From: Methylobacterium indicum
GTDB lineage: Bacteria; Pseudomonadota; Alphaproteobacteria; Rhizobiales; Beijerinckiaceae
DNA length: 49,691 nucleotides
Reading direction: 5' to 3'
NCBI RefSeq assembly: GCF_001043895.1
Contig: NZ_JTHF01000056.1
Span: 1 to 49,691, forward strand
Shown: one piece after another, positions 8,103-14,841 of the stretch
Numbering within the stretch: the first letter of the stretch is position 1
How the letters are laid out: each line of letters opens with the position of its first letter
Made by a program: the position numbers and the translations under genes
The notes under the pieces: generated by a model
Databases searched by the model: none
What the model saw: the letters and a program-made list of their open reading frames with translations, nothing else
Told to the model about the DNA's origin: nothing

Positions 8103-8441
8103 CCAGGACGCGAAATACCGTGATGGGCGATTGCATCATTGTCGCTGCGTCGCGGGGTGCGCGGGCCGTCCCGCCATCTGGGGCAGCCGGGATCGGCACC
8201 GAGGGCAGGCCCGCCGGGATCCGCGATGCGCGGCAAACCGGGAAAGCACCGGGAACCGAGCGCCACGGGCTCCGGGCCCGGATCGAAGAGGCGGGTTGCC
8301 GGCGGCAGGGCGCCACGCGGGAGGCACACCGGTCCGGCCGGACCGATTCCGAGGACGAGGATTTTCGCGACATCCCGGACGGCAAAGAGGCCGCCGGGGC
8401 AGCCTTGCATCACGCTGCGATCGATTCCGAGAGGGAGGGGA

Positions 8442-8517
8442 TGGTGGAGCTTAGCGGGATCGAACCGCTGACCTCCTGCATGCCATGCAGGCGCTCTCCC
8501 AGCTGAGCTAAAGCCCC
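8442..8517 (-). tRNA. tRNA-Ala (GGC), copy 3 of the array
   Basis: A 76-nt tRNA with encoded CCA end. On the minus strand the acceptor GGGGCTT pairs with AAGCTCC, the anticodon stem CCTGC/GCAGG closes the loop ATGGCAT with anticodon GGC, and the T-arm contains GGTTCGATCC. It is the most promoter-distal of three identical genes. Confidence 0.97.
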
Positions 8518-8769
8518 ATCCACATCCGCGGCACTGGGTGGGCCGCGGGTCGTCTCGATGATCGCGGAGCGATCGTCATCACGTCAGGCTTCGCCCGAAA
8601 TGATGTGGTGGAGCTTAGCGGGATCGAACCGCTGACCTCCTGCATGCCATGCAGGCGCTCTCCCAGCTGAGCTAAAGCCCCATCCTCATCCGCGGCACTG
8701 GGTGGGCCGCGGGTCGTCTCGATGATCGCGGAGCGATCGCCATCACGTCAGGCTGCGCCCGAAATGATT
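8518..8769. repeat. Near-identical 88-bp spacers of the tRNA-Ala tandem triplication
   Basis: The spacers 8518-8605 and 8682-8769 have the same length and differ at about five positions (for example ATCCACATCC versus ATCCTCATCC, and ATCGTCATC versus ATCGCCATC). With the tRNA genes they form a 164-bp period. Near identity in non-coding DNA points to recent duplication or ongoing gene conversion. Confidence 0.9.
8606..8681 (-). tRNA. tRNA-Ala (GGC), copy 2 of the array
   Basis: Identical in sequence to the tRNA at 8442-8517, with the same GGC anticodon and encoded CCA. It is separated from both neighbours by 88-bp spacers that differ from each other at only a few positions, which shows duplication of a 164-bp unit. 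Confidence 0.97.
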
Positions 8770-8845
8770 TGGTGGAGCTTAGCGGGATCGAACCGCTGAC
8801 CTCCTGCATGCCATGCAGGCGCTCTCCCAGCTGAGCTAAAGCCCC
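8770..8845 (-). tRNA. tRNA-Ala (GGC), copy 1 of the array (promoter-proximal)
   Basis: Identical to the other two copies. It is first behind the candidate promoter at 8921-8949, so the three are probably processed from one transcript. Confidence 0.97.
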
Positions 8846-8920
8846 ACTCCAAGGACGTTTGGGATCCGTCCGAGAACCGGCCCGCCACCCTCCGGGAGGG
8901 CGCCGTCGCCGGTGAGCGGC

Positions 8921-8949
8921 TGTATATGAGGGTGCGGCGTTCGACACAA
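8921..8949 (-). promoter_or_regulatory. Candidate promoter of the tRNA-Ala array
   Basis: On the minus strand TTGTGT (8949-8944) and TATACA (8926-8921) are separated by exactly 17 bp. The expected start point is about 70 bases before the first tRNA. The -10 element is clear against the GC-rich surroundings. Confidence 0.6.
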
Positions 8950-9052
8950 GCCCTCGGGGCGGGTCTTCGCGAAGTTTTCGTGACTGCCGCGAATTCCCGA
9001 GATCAATCAACGAGTTGGGGCGACAACCGGGCACTTGTCGCCCCCGCGGCGA

Positions 9053-9448
9053 TCAGGATTCCTCGTCGCTCTCGATATCGCTGTCGATGAAGTCGGAGAC
9101 GTCGTCGCCGCCCTCCTCGTCCTCTTCCAGGAAGGTGTCGTCGTCGCCGCCGGCATCGGCCACGTCGGCATCGTCGTCGCCCGCCACGTCGTCGCCGCCC
9201 TCGGCAGCCTCGACCTCGTCGAGGGAGACCATCTCGGGGGCGCCGGCCTCCTCCTCGGTCTCCTCTTCACGCGGGGCGCGGTTGGCGATCGCCGGGGCGG
9301 GGACGCGGGTGGAGGTGAGGGCGGCGACCTGATAGACGGTGCCGCATTTCGGGCACACGGCAGGATCCCTGCTGAGGTCGTAGAATTTGGCGCCGCAGCT
9401 CATGCACTGGCGCTTCAAGCCGAGTTCCGGTCTGGCCACGGTGGTCAC
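9053..9448 (-). CDS. FYDLN-type acidic protein (TIGR02300 family)
   Basis: A 131-residue protein of the alphaproteobacterial family named for its FYDLN motif and acidic tail. The N-terminus MTTVARPELGLKRQCMSCGAKFYDLSRDPAVCPKCGT holds two CxxC pairs, a likely small zinc ribbon. Here the family motif reads FYDLS rather than FYDLN. From about residue 60 the chain is almost entirely Glu, Asp, Gly and Ala and is probably disordered. Its function is not known. It is divergent from aroA, and the tRNA-Ala/FYDLN/aroA/cmk neighbourhood is, as I recall, common in Rhizobiales. Confidence 0.85.
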   Translation of the reverse strand: MTTVARPELGLKRQCMSCGAKFYDLSRDPAVCPKCGTVYQVAALTSTRVPAPAIANRAPREEETEEEAGAPEMVSLDEVEAAEGGDDVAGDDDADVADAGGDDDTFLEEDEEGGDDVSDFIDSDIESDEES

Positions 9449-9609
9449 GTTCCTGTCGATGTCGCTAAGAGTGGGTTCGGTTAGTCGCGCCCGCCAGCGC
9501 TGTCAAATAGCCGTGTGTCCAGCGGATGACGGGGCGGCGTGCCCGTGGTAACGACCCCGCCGTTTTCCCGCGCGTCCCTCGCGATTCTCGAGAACCAGGC
9601 CGTCTGCCC

Positions 9610-10959
9610 GTGTCGCACGATTCCACTCCGTCCCCGATCACCGCCCAGGCCGGGACGGCCCTCAAGGGCCGGCTGCGGCCGCCCGGCGACAAGTCGATCT
9701 CGCACCGCGCGATCATCCTCGGCCTGCTCAGCCTCGGCGAGACCCGGATCGAGGGCCTGCTCGAGGGCGACGACGTGCTGCGCACCGCCGCCGCCGCCAA
9801 GGCGCTCGGCGCGGGCATCGACCGGGACGGGGAGGGGCGCTGGCGGGTGCGCGGCGTCGGCGTCGGCGGCCTGTCGGATCCGGCCGGCGTGCTCGATTTC
9901 GGCAATGCCGGCACCGGCTCGCGGCTGATGATGGGCGTGGTCGGCGGCCATCCGGTCACCGCGACCTTCGACGGCGACGCCTCGCTGCGCAAGCGGCCGA
10001 TGCGGCGGATCCTCGATCCCCTGGTGCAGATGGGCGTGAGCGTGGTGGAGCAGGCCGAGGGCGGCCGGGTGCCGCTGACCCTGCGCGGCCCCCGCGAGGC
10101 GGTGCCGGTCACCTACGAGAGCCCGGTCGCCTCCGCGCAGGTGAAGTCGGCGGTGCTGCTCGCCGGCCTCAACGCGCCTGGCGTCACCACGGTGATCGAG
10201 GCCGCCGCGACCCGCGACCACACCGAGCGGATGCTGCGCCTGTTCGGCGCGCATGTCGAGGTCGAGGCGATCGGCCCCGGCGGGCACGGCCGGCGCATCG
10301 CGCTCACCGGCCAGCCGACCCTCACCGCCACCGACGTGGTGGTGCCCGCCGATCCGTCCTCGGCGGCCTTCGCGATGGTGGCGGCGCTCGTCGTGCCGGG
10401 CTCCGAGGTGGTGATCGAGGGGGTGATGATGAACCCGCTCCGCACCGGCCTCATGACCACGCTGATCGAGATGGGCGGCGACATCGAGCGCCTCAACGAG
10501 CGCGAGGAGGGCGGCGAGACCGTGGCCGACCTGCGGGTGCGCCACAGCCGCCTGACGGGCGTCGCGGTGCCGCCCGAGCGGGCTCCGGCGATGATCGACG
10601 AGTACCCGGTGCTCGCCGTGGCGGCTTCCTGCGCGCAAGGCACCACCCGGATGCAGGGCCTGCACGAGCTCCGGGTCAAGGAATCCGACCGCCTCGCCGC
10701 GGTGGCGGCCGGCCTGAAGGCCAACGGCGTCTCCCACATCGTCGAGGGCGACGACCTGATCGTGCACGGCGACGGGTCGGCGCCGCAGGGCGGCGGCACG
10801 GTCGAGACCCATCTCGACCACCGCATCGCCATGGCGTTCCTGGTGCTCGGCATGGTCGCAGGCAAGCCGGTGACGGTCGACGACGGCGCCATGATCGCCA
10901 CGAGCTACCCGGCCTTCCTCGCCGACATGCGGGCGCTCGGCGCCGCGCTCAGCGTGTGA
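9610..10959 (+). CDS. aroA: 3-phosphoshikimate 1-carboxyvinyltransferase (EPSP synthase)
   Basis: A 449-residue EPSP synthase that joins phosphoenolpyruvate and shikimate 3-phosphate in the shikimate pathway. Motifs are [10 protein letters not shown] (residues 25-34), [11 protein letters not shown] (96-106), [41 protein letters not shown] and [11 protein letters not shown]. It resembles the class II enzymes of Agrobacterium type. It differs from that type at two places I remember: Gly101 stands where the CP4 enzyme has alanine, and NPLRTG replaces NPTRTG. The start GTG at 9610 is chosen by family length; the frame is open 84 bp further upstream. It overlaps cmk by 4 bases. Confidence 0.92.
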   Translation: MSHDSTPSPITAQAGTALKGRLRPPGDKSISHRAIILGLLSLGETRIEGLLEGDDVLRTAAAAKALGAGIDRDGEGRWRVRGVGVGGLSDPAGVLDFGNAGTGSRLMMGVVGGHPVTATFDGDASLRKRPMRRILDPLVQMGVSVVEQAEGGRVPLTLRGPREAVPVTYESPVASAQVKSAVLLAGLNAPGVTTVIEAAATRDHTERMLRLFGAHVEVEAIGPGGHGRRIALTGQPTLTATDVVVPADPSSAAFAMVAALVVPGSEVVIEGVMMNPLRTGLMTTLIEMGGDIERLNEREEGGETVADLRVRHSRLTGVAVPPERAPAMIDEYPVLAVAASCAQGTTRMQGLHELRVKESDRLAAVAAGLKANGVSHIVEGDDLIVHGDGSAPQGGGTVETHLDHRIAMAFLVLGMVAGKPVTVDDGAMIATSYPAFLADMRALGAALSV

Positions 10960-11594
10960 GCGGCCCGATGGTGATCGCGATCGACGGCCCGGCGGCCTCC
11001 GGCAAGGGGACGCTGGCCAAGCGCCTGGCGGAGCATTACCGCCTGCCGCACCTCGATACCGGGCTGCTCTACCGGGCGGTGGCGCTGACGCTCCTCGATG
11101 CCGGCCAGGACCTGGCCGACGCCGACGCCGCGGCGGCCGCGGCGCGGGGGCTCGAGGCCGGCTTCCTCGCCGATCCGCGCCTGCGCGGCAGCGCCATGGG
11201 CGAGGCGGCCTCGATCGTCTCGGCGCAAGGAGCGGTGCGCGCCGCGCTCCTCGACTGGCAGCGGCGCTTCGCCGGGGCGGCCGAAGGTGCGGTGCTCGAC
11301 GGGCGCGACATCGGCACCGTGGTCTGCCCGGACGCCGCCGTGAAGCTTTTTGTCACCGCCTCGGCGGAGGAGCGCGCGCGGCGCCGTCACCGCGAGCTCG
11401 ACGGGCGCGGCGAGGCGGTGGCCTACGAGGCGGTCCTGTCCGACATCCTGCGCCGCGACGCCCGCGACGCCGACCGCGCCGCCGCCCCCCTGCGGGTGGC
11501 CGAGGACGCGGTGGTGATCGACACCACGACGCTGGACGCCGACGCCGCCTTCCGGGCCGCCACCGACGTGGTCGACGGGCGGGACAGGGCCTAG
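10956..11594 (+). CDS. cmk: Cytidylate kinase
   Basis: A 212-residue nucleoside monophosphate kinase that phosphorylates CMP and dCMP. It has the P-loop [19 protein letters not shown], the CMP-binding [34 protein letters not shown] and the lid arginines [11 protein letters not shown]. The GTG at 10956 overlaps the aroA stop (GTGA), which suggests translational coupling; ATG 10968 is an alternative. In many relatives rpsA follows cmk, but here a palindromic repeat and an ABC-F gene follow. Confidence 0.93.
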   Translation: MSGPMVIAIDGPAASGKGTLAKRLAEHYRLPHLDTGLLYRAVALTLLDAGQDLADADAAAAAARGLEAGFLADPRLRGSAMGEAASIVSAQGAVRAALLDWQRRFAGAAEGAVLDGRDIGTVVCPDAAVKLFVTASAEERARRRHRELDGRGEAVAYEAVLSDILRRDARDADRAAAPLRVAEDAVVIDTTTLDADAAFRAATDVVDGRDRA

Positions 11595-11630
11595 GGGCCG
11601 AGCGCTCCGACGCGCCCATCCCACCTGCGA

Positions 11631-11759
11631 CCTCATCCTGAGGTGTCGGTCCATCACCGATGGACTGGCCTCGAAGGAGACCTCCAGAAAGCACCGCGAT
11701 CCCTGGAGCCCTCCTTCGAGGTCGGCCGATCTTCGATCGGTCAACGCCTCAGGATGAGG
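11631..11759. repeat. Long palindromic repeat, family R2 copy 1
   Basis: Bounded by CCTCATCCTGAGG and CCTCAGGATGAGG. It contains two inner hairpins, 11649-11665 (GTCCATC/GATGGAC) and 11726-11740 (CCGATC/GATCGG), and the inverted core motifs TCGAAGGAG and CTCCTTCGA. A second copy is at 35528-35657. The inverted similarity continues some bases outside these limits (CCCATCCC and GGGATGGG). It is non-coding. Confidence 0.85.
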
Positions 11760-11901
11760 TCGGGGATGGGATGAAGTGCGACGACGGCATCAGCCGGTCG
11801 AGAATCCCGCCCGACACCACGCCGCCACGAATCCGTGGCATGCATCTCCAACGACACCGCGCGCGATCCGCTGCGCCCTCCACTTCGGACCCCCGCCTCC
11901 C

Positions 11902-13524
11902 ATGATCCGCCTCGACAAGATCGCCAAGCAGAACGGCAACCAGCTCCTCTTCATCGAGGCGTCCGCCGCGCTTCAGCGCGGCGAGAAGGTCGGGCTCGTC
12001 GGTCCCAACGGCGCCGGCAAGACGACGCTGTTTCGCATGATCACCGGCGAGGAGCAGCCCGACGAGGGCCAGGTCTCGTCCGATCGCGGCATCACCATCG
12101 GCTATTTCAGCCAGGATGTCGGCGAGATGGCGGGCCGCTCCGTCCTGTCCGAGGTGATGGACGGCGCGGGTCCCGTGAGCGCGATCGCCGCCGAGCTGCG
12201 CGAGATCGAGACGGCGCTCGCCGATCCCGACCGGGCCGACGAGATGGAGGCGCTCGTCGAGCGCTACGGCGAGGTGCAGGGCCGGTTCGAGGAGCTCGGC
12301 GGCTACGCGCTGGAGGGCCGGGCCCACGAGGTGCTGGCGGGCCTGAGCTTTTCCCCCGAGATGGTCGAGGGCGATGTCGGCGCCCTGTCGGGCGGCTGGA
12401 AGATGCGCGTCGCGCTCGCCCGCATCCTGCTCATGAACCCCGACGTGATGCTGCTCGACGAGCCGAGCAACCACCTCGACATCGAGAGCCTGATCTGGCT
12501 CGAGGACTTCCTCCGGGGCTTCGACGGCGCGCTGCTGATGACCTCGCACGACCGGGCCTTCATGAACCGGATCGTCGGCAAGATCATCGAGATCGATGCC
12601 GGTTCGCTCACCACCTATTCGGGCGACTACGCCTTCTATGAGCAGCAGCGGGCCCAGAACGAGGCGCAGCAGCAGGCGCAGTTCGAGCGCCAGCAGGCGA
12701 TGCTGGCCAAGGAAATCAAGTTCATCGAGCGCTTCAAGGCGCGCGCCTCGCACGCGGCCCAGGTCCAGAGCCGGGTGAAGAAGCTCGACAAGATCGAGCG
12801 CGTCGAGCCGCCCCGGCGCCGCCAGAGCGTGGCCTTCGACTTCCCCGCCGCGCCCCGCTCCGGCGACGACGTGATCAGCCTGAAGGCGGTCTCCAAGAGC
12901 TACGGCAGCCGCACGATCTACGACGGGCTCGATTTCGGCATCCGCCGCAAGGAGCGCTGGTGCGTGATGGGCGTCAACGGCGCCGGCAAGTCGACGCTGC
13001 TCAAGCTCGCCACCGGCACCACGGAGCCGGATTCGGGCAGCGTGACCATCGGCGCCAGCGTCAAGCTCGGCTACTTCGCCCAGCACGCCATGGACACGCT
13101 GGTCGGCGAGCAGACGGTGTTCGAGTTCCTGGAGGAGGCGTTCCCCCAGGCCGGCCAGGGCTCGCTGCGCACGCTCGCCGGCTGCTTCGGCTTCTCGGGC
13201 GACGACGTCGAGAAGCGCTGCCGGGTGCTGTCGGGCGGAGAGAAGGCCCGCCTCGCCATGGCGAAGATGCTCTACGACCCGCCGAACTTCCTCGTCCTCG
13301 ACGAGCCGACCAACCACCTCGACGTCGGCACCAAGGACATGCTGATCGCCGCGCTCGCCCAGTACGAGGGCACGATGCTGTTCGTCTCGCACGACCGGCA
13401 CTTCCTCGCCGCCCTGTCGAACCGGGTGCTGGAGCTGACGCCCGAGGGCATCCACCTTTATGGCGGCGGATACACGGAATACGTCGAGAAGACCGGGCAG
13501 GAGGCGCCGGGTCTGCGGCACTAG
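11902..13524 (+). CDS. ABC-F family ATP-binding protein (ribosome-associated type)
   Basis: A 540-residue soluble protein with two ATP-binding cassettes and no membrane segments, as in the ABC-F translation factors. The first cassette has VGPNGAGKTTLF, the signature ALSGGWKMRVALARIL and the Walker B LLDEPSNHLD. The linker (about residues 240-300) is rich in Gln, Arg and Lys, as expected for the P-site tRNA interaction motif. The second cassette has MGVNGAGKSTLL, LSGGEKARLAMAKML and LVLDEPTNHLD. ATG 11902 fits family length; an upstream in-frame extension lacks a ribosome site and homology. Which ABC-F subgroup it belongs to is unclear, so no symbol is given. Confidence 0.9.
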   Translation: MIRLDKIAKQNGNQLLFIEASAALQRGEKVGLVGPNGAGKTTLFRMITGEEQPDEGQVSSDRGITIGYFSQDVGEMAGRSVLSEVMDGAGPVSAIAAELREIETALADPDRADEMEALVERYGEVQGRFEELGGYALEGRAHEVLAGLSFSPEMVEGDVGALSGGWKMRVALARILLMNPDVMLLDEPSNHLDIESLIWLEDFLRGFDGALLMTSHDRAFMNRIVGKIIEIDAGSLTTYSGDYAFYEQQRAQNEAQQQAQFERQQAMLAKEIKFIERFKARASHAAQVQSRVKKLDKIERVEPPRRRQSVAFDFPAAPRSGDDVISLKAVSKSYGSRTIYDGLDFGIRRKERWCVMGVNGAGKSTLLKLATGTTEPDSGSVTIGASVKLGYFAQHAMDTLVGEQTVFEFLEEAFPQAGQGSLRTLAGCFGFSGDDVEKRCRVLSGGEKARLAMAKMLYDPPNFLVLDEPTNHLDVGTKDMLIAALAQYEGTMLFVSHDRHFLAALSNRVLELTPEGIHLYGGGYTEYVEKTGQEAPGLRH

Positions 13525-13582
13525 AGTGCTTTCCGACGACGTGGGATCGGTTCGCCGCGGAGAATGCGGCAGGATCGGGCGT

Positions 13583-13625
13583 CTAGATCAGTGTCCGGTC
13601 GTAGCCCGATCGGACACTGATCTAG
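13583..13625. repeat. 15-bp perfect inverted repeat downstream of the ABC-F gene
   Basis: CTAGATCAGTGTCCG (13583-13597) pairs exactly with CGGACACTGATCTAG (13611-13625) across a 13-nt loop. There is no T-tract. It is the first of three hairpins in 160 bp between convergent genes; the second, weaker one spans about 13650-13685. Confidence 0.75.
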
Positions 13626-13710
13626 ATATGCAGTCCTGGACTGTAATGGTGCATCCTCGGACCGATACGGTGGTCGGACGATGCAAGATAGCAGGCATTC
13701 TCCAGAGCCT

Positions 13711-13739
13711 GTTTGATCGACAGGACAAGTCGATCAAAC
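13711..13739. terminator. Hairpin between the ABC-F gene and the broken lipoprotein gene
   Basis: GTTTGATCGA (13711-13720) pairs perfectly with TCGATCAAAC (13730-13739), loop 9 nt. It lies between two convergent genes, so a bidirectional terminator is plausible. The left end AGAGCCTGTTTG also occurs near 25826, so it may be a dispersed repeat. Confidence 0.45.
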
Positions 13740-13745
13740 AGACCC

Positions 13746-14342
13746 TCACGGTGCAACACCGGCGACGACGATGGTGACGGGAAAATATGCGTCGGGGCGC
13801 TGGGACACGTCGGGCTCACCGATTGTCAGCGCTTGCGCACCGTAGCGTGCGGTGGCGGGATCGCCGTACGAGGTCTTCTTGAAGTAGCTCGTCTGCACGC
13901 CATCGCGCAAAAGCGTCCTCAGCGTGTGGCTCCAGTTGAACCTGGCCCCCGCGGCGACCGCGGAGATTCCCGCGCTGGTCACGTCCCAGCGGCACAGGCC
14001 GAGCTTGTAGTAATCCTCGTCCCGCAAGGCATCACGGTAGAAATACCCTCTCTACGTGTGGTCGTCCACACGGGTCATCGCAACGACGACACCCGTGTTT
14101 GGCACATCCTGCTGACCGAGAAACGAGTTCATCGGCAGGCAATCTTTGTTGATGACCTCGTACCCTACGTTGCCCTCGATCACATCCCACGGTCCCGGTG
14201 TGTGCGATGTGGCGGTGATCTCGTAACGCTTGACCGGATGCGGATTCTTCGCGGGTTCTTTCGGATTGCCGTGCGTCATCGAACATCCCACTGTCGGGAT
14301 CGAGGACAAGGCGAGGGCAGCCAGGACGAGCCGGGTTTGCAT
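13746..14342 (-). pseudogene. Small exported lipoprotein-like gene interrupted by an in-frame TAG
   Basis: Two open segments, 14342-14052 and 14051-13746, lie in the same frame and are separated only by the TAG at 14054-14052. Read through, they give about 198 residues. The first part has a signal peptide with a possible lipobox (MQTRLVLAALALSSIPTVGC) and then KRYEITATSHTPGPWDVIEGNVGYEVINKDCLPM. The second part continues GYFYRDALRDEDYYKLGLCRWDV. The product resembles a family of unnamed proteobacterial secreted proteins as I remember it, in which the sequence runs on without a break, with Tyr near the stop position. It is most simply a recent nonsense mutation; readthrough or a sequencing error are alternatives. 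Function unknown. Confidence 0.7.
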
Positions 14343-14841
14343 GGCGCCAGACTACTCCATCGGCGCCGGAGGCGTCCCTCGGAACGGTCGCTGACCGAAA
14401 ACGGCGGAGCCCGCCTGCGCGCGCCTCACGGGGCTGTAGCAGGCGGGATCTGCCGCCTTCACCCAGCGACAGCACGCCAAGGGACACGCCCGCTCCTACT
14501 CTCGCAACGGCAAAGAAAAGAGGCCGGTGGTATCAGTTCTTCACCGGCTTCGCGGTCCCTGGCGGATGAAACGAGGCGGTGATCGTCTACCCCGTTGCGA
14601 GCGTCGAAGCGATTTTCGTTCTTGCGCGGGTCTCCCTCTCCCGTGTGGGAAAGGGGTGAGGGTGATACGGTTCTGAGTCTGGCTCTAACCGTAGCGCTGC
14701 CAGCACCACGCTCAGCGGTTTACACTGAAGCGTGTCACCCTCGCGCGATCTCCGATCGCCCCTACCCCTCTCCCACACGGGAGAGGGGATCCCGCGCTCA
14801 AAAAACGACTGTAATGTCAATATTTTAGGGCATATTTCTAT
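14343..14841. other. Intergenic region with a palindromic element
   Basis: About 500 bp between the 5' end of the broken lipoprotein gene and the 3' end of the PAS-GGDEF-EAL gene. It holds the palindrome at 14624-14797 and otherwise no credible gene; antisense open frames lack ribosome sites and domain character. Confidence 0.6.
14624..14797. repeat. Palindromic element related to family R1
   Basis: The terminal arms 14624-14650 and 14771-14797 are complementary at about 25 of 27 positions, built on CCCTCTCCCGTGTGGGA. The inner parts GGGGTGAGGGTGA and TCACCCTCGCGCGATC resemble the inner motifs of R1 (GAGGGTGAGGGGG), but the ends differ. It could be a sister family. Confidence 0.7.

Larger units (their letters stand above)
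7749..8441. other. AT-rich intergenic stretch without a recognisable gene
   Basis: About 690 bp between the transposase-derived gene and the tRNA cluster. The part from roughly 7860 to 7980 is conspicuously AT-rich compared with its surroundings (for example CTTAAAAGATTAGATGTTTC). It contains the palindrome TGTTCGAACA at 7873-7882 and the right-hand flanking repeat at 8083-8102. Open frames here are short, lack ribosome binding sites and have no recognisable domain. It abuts the 3' end of a tRNA gene, a common integration site. Confidence 0.6.

Noticed and set aside
8069..8506. Short open frames between the AT-rich stretch and the tRNA array
   Set aside because: They run into the tRNA gene, have no ribosome site and no recognisable domain.
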